Origin: Pegoplata infirma
Taxonomy: Eukaryota; Arthropoda; Insecta; Diptera; Anthomyiidae
Length of the DNA: 64,000 bases
Reading direction: 5' to 3'
Assembly: GCA_963921195.1 (NCBI GenBank)
Contig: OY992536.1
Location: 183,652,995-183,716,994 of the forward strand
Shown here: positions 41,438 to 51,296 of the stretch, in pieces
How positions within the stretch are numbered: position 1 is the first letter of the stretch
Layout: every line of letters starts with the position of its first letter
Notes under the pieces: model-generated
What the model was told of the DNA's origin: nothing
The model's database searches: none
The model's input: the letters and a program-made list of their open reading frames with translations, nothing else
Translations under genes and position numbers: made by a program

Positions 41438-42060
41438 TTATACCCTCTAACTACAGAATGGGCGTATACTCTCTTTGTCATTCCGTATGTAACGCATCGA
41501 AATATGTGTCTAGGACCCCATAAAGTTTATATTATTGATCACTGATCGATTCTAAGACATTCTGTGACTGACGGTGTGTCCGTCCGTCCGTCTCTTGTGG
41601 AGCACACCATAAAGTACAAAAAACAAGAGCTAGAATCCTGAAGTTTGTCACAGATGTGTATAATGGTCATAGGCTGGTTAAGTTCTTGAACGAGCAAAAT
41701 CGGACCAGGGGGAAAAAGTTCCCCCTTTAAGAACTAAAACTATCCCAGAAAAATATTTTTTTTTACATGTTTTATTTCTATATTTGTTCAATAAATAAAA
41801 CATTTGAATGCCATATGAGGTTAATCGACCTGAATTTGAACCAATGGGATCAGGAAAGACAATTTTTTTCGGGCCGCCTTTTTTTGGGGGCGTGTGAAGA
41901 AAAAAATAATTTGAATAATGATACATTTTTATTAATTAGGTGCAAAAACTGACATTTATTTATTTGGCAACGTTTATGACGAGGGAAAGGTGTCCCCCAT
42001 AGTCTCCTGGGAAACCCTCCCCCCTACGACAAAAAACCTCCCCTCCATTTGTTTTTTGTA
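41438..42060 (+). mobile_element. Mini-me-like element
   Basis: TATACCCTCTAACTACAG, GCATCGAAATATGTGTCTAG, GACCCCATAAAGTTTATATT, GATTCTAAGACATTCTGTGA and GTCCGTCCGTCCGTC occur in order, followed by CCAGGGGGAAAAAGTTCCCC. The far end is degraded (CCCTACGACAAAAAACCTCC) and the end hairpin is not seen. Confidence 0.6.
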
Positions 42061-42156
42061 GCTTTATTACATGTTCAAGAGTTTCAAGTTTTTTTTCGAA
42101 AAACAAAAAAAACGACTAAAAGATAAAAAAAAAACAATTTTTTTAAAATTTTTTTT

Positions 42157-43093
42157 TAGAGTTGTTAAATATTCGTCAATTTTAAAAACCGATTTTCGAA
42201 TACTTCGAAAAACCGCCTTTTATAAAAATCGGTTTTTCGGTTTTGTAACTATTTTTCGGTTTTGTAACCGATTATTCGAAACCGGTTTTTCGGTTTTTGT
42301 TTTTTAATTATTTATTTGATAAAAAAGTAAAACAAAACAATACAAAAGGAAAGCAAAACAAGCTATTTGTACATACTTCAGAATAGAGATTGGCACATGA
42401 GCAGTTTAGTGCGTGATTCACGCGTGAGTGTGACTGCAATTTTAGTAACTCACGTGATTGTAAGTGGGTGTTAGAGGAAAAAAATTGCGTGAGTGAGTGT
42501 GTGTGTGTGAGCAAGATTTTTGCGTGAGTGAGTATGCATGAGACGATTTTTTTGCGTGAGTTTGCGTGATTTATTTGTTCTTCATATTTCCTTTCGTCCC
42601 AAAAAAAGCAAACAAATTTAAAAATCCCGAAAAAGACAAAAAAAATTGTAGAATTTGGCTAAAATTTAAATTTTGCTAAAAATTTTCTTACATTTTTGAA
42701 ATTTTAATTTTTAAAAGTTTTTTTTTGTATAAAAAGTTTCGTGAGTGTGAATGAACGTGAGTGTGAATGAACGTGAGTGTGAATGAACGTGAGTGTGAGT
42801 TGTCATAAATTTACTCACGTGATTGTGAGTAGAAAAAAATATGCTCGTAAGTAAGGCAAAAAAAGAATACATTTCAAATGATTTGGGGACATCCGATTTC
42901 TCAACTTAGAGATGTTTACTAAAAAATTTCATTGAATGCAAAATAACGAAAAAAAAATCTATGAAAAAGTCGATTATTCGAGACCAAAAAATCGGTTTCT
43001 TGAATACTTCGAAAACCGGCCTTTTTAAAAAACCGGAAAAATAGAAAAAAATCGATTTTTCGAATACTTCGGAAATCGGTTTTGACAACTCTA
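42157..43093. mobile_element. 937-bp hAT-type element with CGAATACTTCG repeats
   Basis: Ends TAGAGTTGTTAAATATTC and the complement of TAGAGTTGTCAAAACCG. The flanks are T runs (ATTTTTTT on the right and TTTTTTTT on the left), compatible with an 8-bp duplication but low in information. Subterminal repeats AAACCGATTTTCGAATACTT occur in both halves in opposite orientation. It contains a GTGAGTG hAT fragment. No ORF. Confidence 0.65.
42384..42862. mobile_element. GTGAGTG hAT element, second copy, right end lost
   Basis: It starts TAGAGATTGGCACATGAGCA like the 37276 copy, with the same GTGAGTGTGAATGAACGTGA filling. The matching right terminal repeat is absent after ATATGCTCGTAAGTAAGG. It is nested in the 42157-43093 element. 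Confidence 0.65.
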
Positions 43094-43504
43094 ATTTTTT
43101 TCTCTAAAATGCTGTATTTTTATGTATTTATGATAATTCGTTAATAAAAAACTATAGCATTTCCTTAAATCACTTTTTTCAGATAAATTAGTACATTTAT
43201 AAGATTTTGTGAAAAAACAAAATTGGATTTCAAATAAAATTTATAATAATATAAATACATATCATGCTTTTTTTCTTTAATTATTTTGATAGCACATTAT
43301 GTATGCTTTAATTCCCATTTTTTTTATTAATTTATCGCTTTTCATTCCAAAGTTACAGCAAAAATTGTGAACTATAACCCTTTTTTCCGAAAAACAAAAA
43401 AACGCCTAACAGGTTAAAAAAAAAAAAAATTTTTTTCCAAAATGTGTATTTTTACGTGTTTATATTACTATAGTTCATCAATAAAAAAATATAATATTCT
43501 AAAA

Positions 43505-44134
43505 CTACTGCTTATCTGAATTAATCGCCATTTTGGGTACCATCGAACCCACTGTGCACCGGTTTAAAAAACCGAGACACTTGAATGCTTCTTTCGACAC
43601 TTGAAAAACGTGCTTATTCCAACGGACATCACACTGAATTTTCATGCCCAGAACATCAACCGTGTCAGATTCCTCGATACTTATACCACCTATATGTACA
43701 GATGACGCTGTTGATTCCACATTCCTGTGGGTCAACATACAACATTGAGTCTTGCGTGCATTAAACTTCACCTTATTCGAAAGACCCCACTCAGAGATTG
43801 TCAACAGGTCTTGATTAAGTGTGTCATTCATAATCTGCCTTTTGCCCTCAATCTCAACAAGGCTTGGCCTACGATCAAAGGAAAATGAATGACAAATGTT
43901 GGTGTAATCTGCAATAGAGTAAATAGGATTTGAAGTTTGACTTATAAGGTCGTAAAGAAAAATAAGAAAAAGGGTAGGAGATTGAACAGAACCTTGCCGT
44001 ACCCCTGATTGAAGCTGAAACTCATCAGATGAGAACCCATCTATAACAAAACGTATAGAACGATCCCTGAGGAAACTCGAAATAAATCGAGAGAAGTCAT
44101 TACCGACACCAAAGGCATTAAGCTTGGATACCAT
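43505..44134 (-). pseudogene. RT core of the opposite-strand retrotransposon
   Basis: The reading begins MVSKLNAFGVGNDFSRFISS and includes QLQSGVRQGSVQSPTLFLIF (motif B region). SIADYTNICHSF follows, where the expected A-D-D is A-D-Y: the Tyr codon is at 43904-43906, so the catalytic pair is broken. Then KVKFNARKTQCCMLTHR and LGMKIQCDVRWNKHVFQVSK. About 190 residues are retrotransposon; the last residues (from about TVGSMV) belong to the inserted element's inverted repeat. The endonuclease and first RT motifs are missing upstream. Confidence 0.75.
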
Positions 44135-45125
44135 TGGACATATCGGCTACGTCGGCAATTCGACTTAATAGCACACTGCAATAGAGGAGCAGAGATTGTG
44201 GCCAAAGCGCGATCTTGAAGAAGATAGCAATATCACAAATTGTGTATTGCGCTCCCTCGATGAGCCCTTTTGAGCGCTGCTTTACAACTATGATACCATT
44301 CCAGGGAGTCTTGAATGAGAAGCATTCCGGGTAGTGGTACCTCCATAAATGTTTACACAGACGGATCGAAGTTGCACGAACAAGTGGGCTTTGGAGTCTA
44401 TTCAGAGGAAGTGGCTGACTGGTTGAAATGCAATGTCTTGTCTACAACCGCAGTCAACATCTATTCTGACAGTCAAGCCGCGGTCAAGTCCCTAGAGTAA
44501 ATGTTGATGAAAATAAGATCCGCCCTTAACTGCAGCACGTCTTTAAATGACATGGCCAAGCAGTTTGATATACGACTCCAAGGCACAAAAACATTCCAGG
44601 GAATTGCAAAGCCGATGAGCTTGCAAGACTGGGAGCTACTATACAGGTTCAAACAGAATTGAAATGTGTTGGTATGACTCTAGAAACTTGCAAACAAAAT
44701 CTACGGCTTTCTTACGCGTCGAAGACTAATCAGAGATGGGAACATGGATGGACGTGTGGCACTATACGACATATTTGGCCATCTCTTAATCGAAGAGGAG
44801 AGATTTCGACAGTGGTTACTGTAATTACCGGACACTGTCTTATAGGAAAGCACGCAGAGCGGTTAAATGTGCCGTCAAATGACTTTTACGGAGTTGCATG
44901 GATGAGAAGGAGTTGGAAACTATCGAACACTTCATCTGCCATTTCTCGGCACTATCTGGTCAGAGACATGCTTCACTGGGATGCAGGGGGTTGCACGATC
45001 TTTCTTATTTGTCAAATGTCAAAATTCAATATTTTAGGAGTTTCAGGGGTTGCTCAAATTAGTTTAACGGCAGGGACTGGTAAGGGAACCCATTACGGTC
45101 CCGTGGTATCACAACGGATCTCGAA
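44126..45125 (+). pseudogene. Second copy of the RNase H retrotransposon, 3' half
   Basis: It resumes at GATACCATTGGACATAT, equivalent to 35026 in copy 1. It contains VYTDGSKLHEQVGFGVYSEE, SDSQAAVKSLE followed by a TAA at 44498-44500, then PSNDFYGVAW-like tail sequence in shifted frames and the 3' end up to about AAGTCTACCTTA. The Glu-containing part of RNase H is deleted relative to copy 1. Decayed. Confidence 0.8.
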
Positions 45126-45129
45126 GTCT

Positions 45130-45200
45130 ACCTTATCTATTCGAAAAAGATACTTTTTTATTCGAAAAAGATTTACTGTAATTTAAAAACAAGTAACAAA
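45130..45200. repeat. ATTCGAAAAAGAT minisatellite, right flank
   Basis: CTATTCGAAAAAGATACTTT and TTATTCGAAAAAGATTTACT continue the repeat found left of the retrotransposon at 39600-39668. Confidence 0.5.
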
Positions 45201-45660
45201 ACTATAGTCGGTATGGCTTTCGAGTGAATTCAACAAATGGCGAACGCCCATCCAACCTAACCTATAGTCGGTCAAGACCGAATATATATTTTTGTTGTCT
45301 ATAGACGGATTTAACTGAATATCGCTTAACATTTTTAAATTTTAATTAGGTTACCAAATTCCATGTTTTACATTTACAAACAAAATTTCAATAAAGTATT
45401 TTCTTTTTCATAAATTTTTAGAGATTTTTGTGAATATCGGGAGGGTGGTTTTTATGGGGACTAAAAGTACAACTGGTCCGATATTTGGAATGATGATTTG
45501 TGAATACATAACAAGTTTACGTTTCAAATCTCAAAATACCAATTTGATACGGTTAAACCAACAATTGCGACCTGTATCGTGATCAGAATGTTTACAAGGA
45601 CAAACTGCCAGACAACAATCGCTAAATCGACTCAAAAAGGAATTTTGAGTCGATTGGATT
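45195..45660 (-). mobile_element. Family A element (end intact, far part truncated)
   Basis: ACAAGTAACAAAACTATAGTCGGT, split by a 49-bp insertion, leads to the hairpin GTCGGTCAAGACCGA. It continues with GATTTAACTGAATATCG, GAATATCGGGAGGGTGGTTT, CAATTGCGACCTGTATCGTG and CGACTCAAAAAGGAATTTTG, the reverse of the 25894-28410 element. The ATACCCT far end is missing. It contains the empty site of the hAT at 55876. Confidence 0.65.
45213..45261 (+). mobile_element. 49-bp extreme 5'-truncated retrotransposon insertion
   Basis: ATGGCTTTCGAGTG...CCATCCAACCTAAC is flanked by an 11-bp perfect direct repeat CTATAGTCGGT (45202-45212 and 45262-45272), and removing it restores family A. The long duplication and a non-inverted structure ending in CCAACCTAAC fit target-primed insertion of only the 3' end of a non-LTR element, similar in ending to the retrotransposon at 33044. 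Confidence 0.65.
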
Positions 45661-45841
45661 ATTGTTCCGGAAACATAGTCTCCAATTTAACGACGAGCAT
45701 AGAAACCAGATTGTCATATAATTTTTTCAAAACATGGCGACATGGATGAATGTGGTTTAAGATTTCCTGAATATCTCGAGTAGCATAACGCAAATAATGC
45801 GGAAAATATTTTTGAATTTTATTAACAAATATGTAATCCAT
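45659..45841 (-). CDS. Possible coding remnant, 60 codons
   Basis: The frame reads MDYIFVNKIQKYFPHYLRYA and continues with a composition of mixed charged and hydrophobic residues (QEILNHIHPCRHVLKKLYDN) unlike chance ORFs in AT-rich DNA. It begins directly at the edge of the family A element, which may have cut a longer frame. I recognise no family. It could be a host exon, a transposase piece or chance. Confidence 0.25.
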   Translation of the reverse strand: MDYIFVNKIQKYFPHYLRYATRDIQEILNHIHPCRHVLKKLYDNLVSMLVVKLETMFPEQ

Positions 45842-46242
45842 ATCATTTCATTAAATTGAAGGATATTACAATTTATAAAAATTTGTATACATTCTATCCG
45901 TATCTATAACAAGTTCCAAAGCTTAACTATGAATTAAATGCGATTTTTTTTTCTCGCAATTTAAAAACAACAATTGACAAAGTCAAGGTCAATACAAATT
46001 GATGTGCATGTATTATGAACGAAGTGTTTTGTTTGCATACATACTACATACATGCATGCGTAGGTCATATTTCAAAAATGCAATCGTATAAATAAATATG
46101 TATACACTATAGTTTAAAAGTATTCAATAATATCGAAATATTTTCAAAGTTTTTAATTGTTTGTCAAAAATGTTTACAAAATAAAAAAGTATTGAAAAAA
46201 ATCCAACGTCGCACTCTTTGTCGGAACTTACTTTAACCTTAA
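45842..46242. other. Spacer, possibly single-copy
   Basis: Non-repetitive-looking sequence with CATACATGCATGCGTAGG. No gene or motif identified. Confidence 0.35.
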
Positions 46243-46443
46243 TATGCGAACACTTTAAATGTGTTTCTTGATTATGAATCAGGGGAACCCCACTACTATA
46301 TTTCGACGAAAATAAAAATATTCGCCAGGACCGTTTTTGAAAAAAATCGAGTAGAAACGTCAAAAAATTTAAAAGCTTATCAAGCTTATCTCGAAAACAA
46401 TGAGAGATACGAAAAAATGACTAATGACAAAAAGTATTCCTAG
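46243..46443 (+). CDS. Possible coding remnant, 66 codons
   Basis: An open frame from 46243 to the TAG at 46441-46443 includes FLDYESGEPHYYISTKIKIF and a helical charged tail KNLKAYQAYLENNERYEKMT. The composition is gene-like, but there is no start context, splice site or domain that I can name. Confidence 0.25.
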   Translation, partial: YANTLNVFLDYESGEPHYYISTKIKIFARTVFEKNRVETSKNLKAYQAYLENNERYEKMTNDKKYS

Positions 46444-46559
46444 AAAAAACTGCAATACAACTGCAAGTTTACATTTTGCAATTGCAATGTCGTTGTTTCC
46501 AAAAATTGCACTTTTAAATTCCGAGCAAAAATAACGAATTTTTGGATACCGCGATTTAA

Positions 46560-47110
46560 AATTCTTTATTTACTTACTTTGAATTTGATCGGTTTGTTGC
46601 AAAAAAAAATATTTTTGCAATATGTGCGTTTAAAGGATTAAAATGCTCTACAAACGTTTTCTGCATCAAATTTCACTAGGGGTTGTCAAAGGCCAAAAGT
46701 TCTTGCAATATTCAAAAAAAAATCCAATGAACGATTTTCATAGTATTTATGAACAAATTCATACAATTTATTAACTTTTTCATAATAATATAAACTTTTT
46801 CATAGTATTTGTGAAAAATGTTAAATAGTTCTTAAATTTCACATATTATGATTTTTTCATAAATACTATGAAAAAGTTTATAAGTATTATGAAAAAGTTA
46901 ATAAATTGTACGAATTTGTTCATAAATACTATGAAAGTGTGTAAGCAAAATGTTTAAAAAAGGAAAATTTGAAATTATCATATTTTGTTAAATTGTGTTT
47001 CACCAAGATACTGCACTTTTCGCGATAACTTTTGACAACCCCTAGCGAAATTTGATGCAGAAAATGTTTGTAAAACATTTTAACCCTTTAAACGTACGTT
47101 TTAGCGGTGT
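46560..47110. repeat. Nested foldback structure
   Basis: Outer arms (GCGTTTAAAGGATTAAAATG, TTCTGCATCAAATTTCACTA and AGGGGTTGTCAAA at 46627-46700) pair with 47027-47100. Between them a near-perfect 200-bp hairpin at 46736-46937 uses TTTTTCATAGTATTTATGAA and AAATTCATACAATTTATTAA. No ORF. It may be a foldback transposon with another inside it. Confidence 0.7.
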
Positions 47111-47640
47111 TCTAAGATGTTATTTGAAAAAATTAACTAAAATGACCCCTAAAAATAAGAGATGATAGAGTGTTTATATGTTCTAAGAAAAGAACAGCCT
47201 ATAAATTCCACTGAAGACACCTGGTAACATTAGCTCAGAAGCAGATCTTAAACATCTATTCGACTTATTTCACACGACTTTAGTGAAAAGCAATTTAAGA
47301 GTATGTGATTTTGAAGTTGCATTTTGTACTTTTCGCACAAACTTTTGGCATTTGACAACTCCTAGTGTAATTTGATGCAACAAAAAGTTTGAAGAACATT
47401 TTAAAACTTTTAACGCACGTTTTAGTGGTGTTCCATGAGGATATTTGAAAAAGGACCAAAATGACCCCCTGAAATGCAAGATAGACGGTTAATATGTTCT
47501 AAGAAAAGAACCGCAATTCAATTTCACAGAAGACATCTTTTAACATTATTTACCTCAGAATTATATTTAAAACTTTTTTTTTTGACTTATTCCAAACGCA
47601 TTTGAAAAAAAATTAAAAAATTCAGTGGACCATAAAACGA
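47111..47640. repeat. Direct repeat pair continuing the foldback arm
   Basis: GTTTTAGCGGTGTTC, AAAATGACCCCTAAAAATAA, ATATGTTCTAAGAAAAGAAC occur at 47099-47200 and again at 47412-47520 (GTTTTAGTGGTGTTCCATGA). The same block is present in reverse at 54430-54660. The repeat ends near TTCAGTGGACCATAAAACG. Confidence 0.6.
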
Positions 47641-47870
47641 GTACTCGAAAAAGTAAGTTTTCAAAGCTATTTGGGATTTTGGTCTACTATTTCATTTCTT
47701 TTTTTTACCATCCAAGACACAAACTCGTGTTGCACAGTGTAATCAAGGACGACATTTACAGTGTTTGCAACTTAAGGTTAAAGACGGTTCCAACGAAGTG
47801 TAGTTATACGAGCCTAATAAAAAACTACACCATTTTCAAATGTAATTCGAAAATTATTAATTATAATATT

Positions 47871-48197
47871 TCAAAGAAATAAATATTCAAGCTCAAGGTC
47901 AGACGTTTTCAATTATTATTATTTATTTAAATGTTTCCAATGTGTCTCTGTTCTTGAACAGCATCATTAGGGATAGTTAAATTTTATAAAAATCACAAAA
48001 ATTCTTAAACACTGTGTAGTGTTTGCTACCATCGTCATTGTTATGATGATGGTAGTGTTTAAGAATTTTTGTGATTTTTATAAAATTTAACTATCCCTGA
48101 TGATGCTATTCAAAGAATAGAGAAATATTAGAAATATTTAAATAAAAATAATTGAAAACGTACAACCTTGAGCTTGAATATTTATTTCTTTGAAAGT
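47871..48197. repeat. 330-bp inverted repeat (long hairpin)
   Basis: Arms 47871-48022 and 48053-48197 are nearly full-length inverted copies (AAAGAAATAAATATTCAAGC, CATCATTAGGGATAGTTAAA, CACAAAAATTCTTAAACACT) with scattered differences. The short centre itself contains a small hairpin CTACCATCGTCAT/ATGATGATGGTAG. No ORF. If transcribed it would give a long double-stranded RNA stem. Confidence 0.85.
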
Positions 48198-48344
48198 CTA
48201 TAAATTAAAGGTCGAATATAAAAAACAACTTTTATGATTAATTATAAATCCAAGATTCTACTTCTAAGTCGAAAATTCTATATTTCCAATTGTAATTCAA
48301 AAAAAGATCAATCGAAATTCGAAAAAGATCAATAGTAATTCAAA
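48198..48344. repeat. TTGTAATTCGAAAAAGATC minisatellite
   Basis: Imperfect units (AATTGTAATTCAAAAAAAGA, AATCGAAATTCGAAAAAGAT) form the target of the next element. Confidence 0.5.
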
Positions 48345-48994
48345 CAAGTATAAAAGTTAAATTCGGCCTTGCCGAATGTAGTGATACCCTCCACAATTTC
48401 TAAAAGATTATTGCAAAAAACTTTATTTAAAAGGAAATTATTTTTGAAAAAAAAAAAAAAAATTGGTAAAAAAAAAATCTGCGATTTTTATTTTTTTTTT
48501 TTTTTTTAAATTACATTACTTTTGAAGAAAATATTTTTTTTTTTTTAAAAAAAAATTTTCGCGAAAAAAAATTTCCACAAAAAACAAAAATTTAGTAAAA
48601 AAAAATCCGCGATTTTTTTTTGTCAAAAAATATGTTTGCATTGTTTAAATACCATTTAGTGTTCAATTATGTTCACATATGTCAACCAGCAGTCGAATTA
48701 AAGCTTTTGTATTTTTAGGTTATGTTGAATGTACTAAAATTTTTGAGGTTCATAACTTTTGAACCCCTAAAAGGATATCGCTCAAATGCAATACCAAAAT
48801 TCTCAGGATAACTTCCAATAAATGTGTTAAGTATCATCTCCCTGTAATTTTTGGCCGTGATCACCATTTCCACAGACAGACAGACGGACATCGCTAGAAT
48901 GTCTTAAAATCGATCGGGGATCATGAATATATATACTTTATGGGGTCTCAGACCGATATTTCGATGAGTTACAAACGGAATGACAAACTTATAT

Positions 48995-49535
48995 CTGTGG
49001 CAAAAAGGAATAAGTGCATAAGTGTTTTTATACTACTTTTCAGGAGAGCATTTTTAAGTTTTAATTTCGAATACCAAATCTGGGTTTAAAAATTTGAAAT
49101 TTTTGGACATGTAAATATCTCAAGCATTATTATAGACACAATCTTTGCTACTTTAAAAGTTGATATATATTAGGACAACGGAGATATCGGGTGAAAACCA
49201 TTGATGTTGTTATTGCGTTTTGCAAAATTACATTTTACTCCAAGCATATGTCGAGATATGCAGTTATGTATCCCTGTAAAATACATTTTAGCGTTTTCAA
49301 CGATTGCTGATTTTAAAATAAGGAATAAAAACATAACTCAGATATGCTGTTACGATTTTTATTTTTCCTTTAAAAAAAAATGAGTTGTGGAGTTCTGAAA
49401 TCAATATCTCAGAAAGTAATGGTCCGATTTTCATAAAAATTTGATACAATACGAAAATGGATAAGGAGATTCCAAAAATGCAAAAACACGTTTTGGACAT
49501 AACTCGACTTATGTTGTTATGGGTTTTTGCCACAG
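48995..49535. mobile_element. 541-bp MITE, ends CTGTGGCAAAAA
   Basis: Inverted ends CTGTGGCAAAAAGG and TTTTTGCCACAG. The flanks ATAT on both sides come from a TATATA target, so the duplication length is ambiguous. Removing it restores GACAAACTTATATATACCCT as in related copies. Minor ORFs only. Confidence 0.7.
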
Positions 49536-49556
49536 ATATATACCCTCTACCACTAA

Positions 49557-50116
49557 CAAGGAAGGTCTTTCACAAGGCACCCGCCGATTGTCCTGAAACT
49601 TGAATATGGGAATGATGGGGGAAAATTAGAGTTACCTGTTTTTGTTTTAGCGGCCCAATCTCAAATTTAAAAAATTTGAGATTGGGCCGAAAATCCGTAT
49701 AAAAGCCGATTTAGCAGGAATTTCGCCAAACGAAAAAAATACGGGTCTTCTTAATTTTGATAGAGATATGCTTTTGGCGGTCGTACGTATATTCATCTCC
49801 ATACAAACTACCCCAACGATTATACATTTTTGACAATAACGAAATTACCGAAGCCGAATTTGGACACGGCCGATACACCATTGAATAGGTCTTCAAAAAA
49901 CCTTCGACCTGTATAAAATGTTTACACAGTTTCTTTTGAAGAAATGGGAAAAAACCTCAAAAAACGAAAAAAATCCAGTTTTCCCCATCCCCTTTAACTC
50001 GCTAAATCTGAGATTGGGCAGCTATAAAAAAAAACAGGTAACTCTTATTTTGCTCCCCTCTTCCTATATGCAAGTTTCAGGACAATCGGTGGTTGTCCTG
50101 TGAAACTCCTTCCTTG
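49557..50116. mobile_element. 560-bp MITE, ends CAAGGAAGG, TSD TAA
   Basis: Inverted ends of about 50 bp: CAAGGAAGGTCTTTCACAAG and CCGATTGTCCTGAAACTTG against the right end in reverse. TAA at 49554-49556 and 50117-50119. The pair of ends resembles the 52321 element (CAAGGGAAGTC, TTA), so both are probably one superfamily with 3-bp TWA targets, as in PIF/Harbinger (inference). Confidence 0.75.
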
Positions 50117-50131
50117 TAAGTGGAGGGTATA

Positions 50132-51296
50132 AAAATAATTGTAATTTGAAAAATATAAATTGTAATTCGCGAATATCAAAAAAAAATGCAATGAAATTTT
50201 AATATGCAGCAGATTTTGACATTTTAATGAAACTCGCAAAACTTGAACTATTGCTGGTATTTGTTTGTAACATTTTAAGGATTTCAAGGATACACTATTT
50301 AAGGATTGCAAGGACATGTGGAAAAATAGTTTTTTCTTAATTTTTGTTTTTTATTCCTGCCATTTGATGCAGTAATAACACTGACACAAAATACATATTT
50401 AAGAATTAAAATATTAACCCTTAACTGCATATTATGCAGTAATATTGCAAGGATATGCAAAAAAAAACATTTTTTTTTCTTAATTTTTGTTTTTATTTCT
50501 GACATTTAGATCATATAGGTCATATATTCCTGACATTTGGGTCATATAGTTTGTAAATTACAATTGATATTTTATTAATTACAATTGAAATCTTCGAAAA
50601 AGTAATGATCTTTTTTGAATCTTCGAATAACAAATGGAATCATCGAATTGATCTTTTCCAAATTTGTACTTCTGTTAATGGTGTAGTAGAAAAATCTGAA
50701 TATTTTTAAACATAAAATAAAATCAATAACATAACAACATCATCTTAATAACAATTAACAACCAACAAAGCTAAATACAAATCCCAAGTGTTTGTTTTTA
50801 TGAAACATGATGATTATATCGAATGATTTAGTAAGTGAGTGGGGTTTATTTAATTCAATTGTTTGCTGTTGTATACAATCTTTTGTCAAACAAATTAATC
50901 ACATCTAACTTTTTCATAAAGTTGTGGTGATAAAATAATTAATGTCAAGTGATAACAAAAAGTTGACGTAAATTACCCTACATGCAGGCATGGTGGTCGG
51001 TCGTCAGTCAGTCAGTCATCGGGTGTAACTCTATGCATTTAAAGAATTAATGTGAGTCATTAATGGAATTGTTAGTAAAAACAGTAGTTAACAATATGTG
51101 GAAAGTGAGAGCATGTACTCATTTAAGATATTTTTTGTAATTTTTGTTAAATTAAATTGTATTATTAGTTTTGTCCACAACTCTTTAATAATGTCTTAAG
51201 AAAATGTCTAAAGGATGTATACGAAAACATTTTCACTGAATTTTCAGTAATTTTAATTGTTTGAAAGCTCTTGTATTTTTAAATGGTCGTATTTTA
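50132..51296. other. Mixed repeat and possibly single-copy spacer
   Basis: 50140-50180 and 50560-50670 hold TTCGAAAAAGATC-type units. A segment with AAGGATTGCAAGGACATG and CTTAATTTTTGTTTTTATTC is repeated at about 50300 and 50450. From 50700 to 51290 the sequence looks unique, with GTCGGTCGTCAGTCAGTCAG at about 50997. No gene is supported. Confidence 0.4.

Larger units (their letters stand above)
40856..43553. mobile_element. 2.7-kb inverted-repeat element inside the retrotransposon
   Basis: The left end GCACATTGGGTTCAAATGGT and TACCAAAGTGGCGATTAACT are matched in reverse at the right end (AATTAATCGCCATTTTGGGT, ACCATCGAACCCACTGTGC). The flanking retrotransposon protein resumes on both sides (CLGFLNRC / KKYFTSSD). 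The duplication at the borders is imperfect (CCGGTGC against GCGGTGT). The interior holds a mini-me-like copy and a hAT, with no transposase. Confidence 0.7.
40002..44125 (-). mobile_element. Opposite-strand non-LTR retrotransposon, itself interrupted
   Basis: Read on the minus strand, the RT core lies at 44134-43505, RT C-terminal pieces at 40855-40647 and 40297-40060, and a poly(A) tail at 40011-40002 after CAACGT. It lies inside the plus-strand retrotransposon, with about 235 bp of the latter missing relative to the first copy. Two DNA elements interrupt it (40298-40646 and about 40856-43553). No RNase H is visible; the protein pattern fits a Jockey/CR1-like clade. Confidence 0.75.
48345..50131 (-). 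mobile_element. Mini-me-like element with two insertions
   Basis: The end ACAAGTATAAAAGTTAAA with hairpin ATTCGGCCTTGCCGAAT and GATACCCTCCAC opens it. The GTCY tract (CAGACAGACAGACGGACA) and core CATTCTAGCGATG in reverse lie at 48875-48905, and ATATATACTTTATGGGGTCT follows. The last part, CAAACTTATAT / ATATATACCCTCTACCACTA / AAGTGGAGGGTATAAAA, is split by the two elements below. It supplies the empty site of the 29827 MITE. Confidence 0.7.

Noticed and set aside
50997..51020. GTCAGTCAGTCAG as a mini-me GTCY tract
   Set aside because: No core, no TATACCC end and no hairpin nearby; treated as simple sequence.
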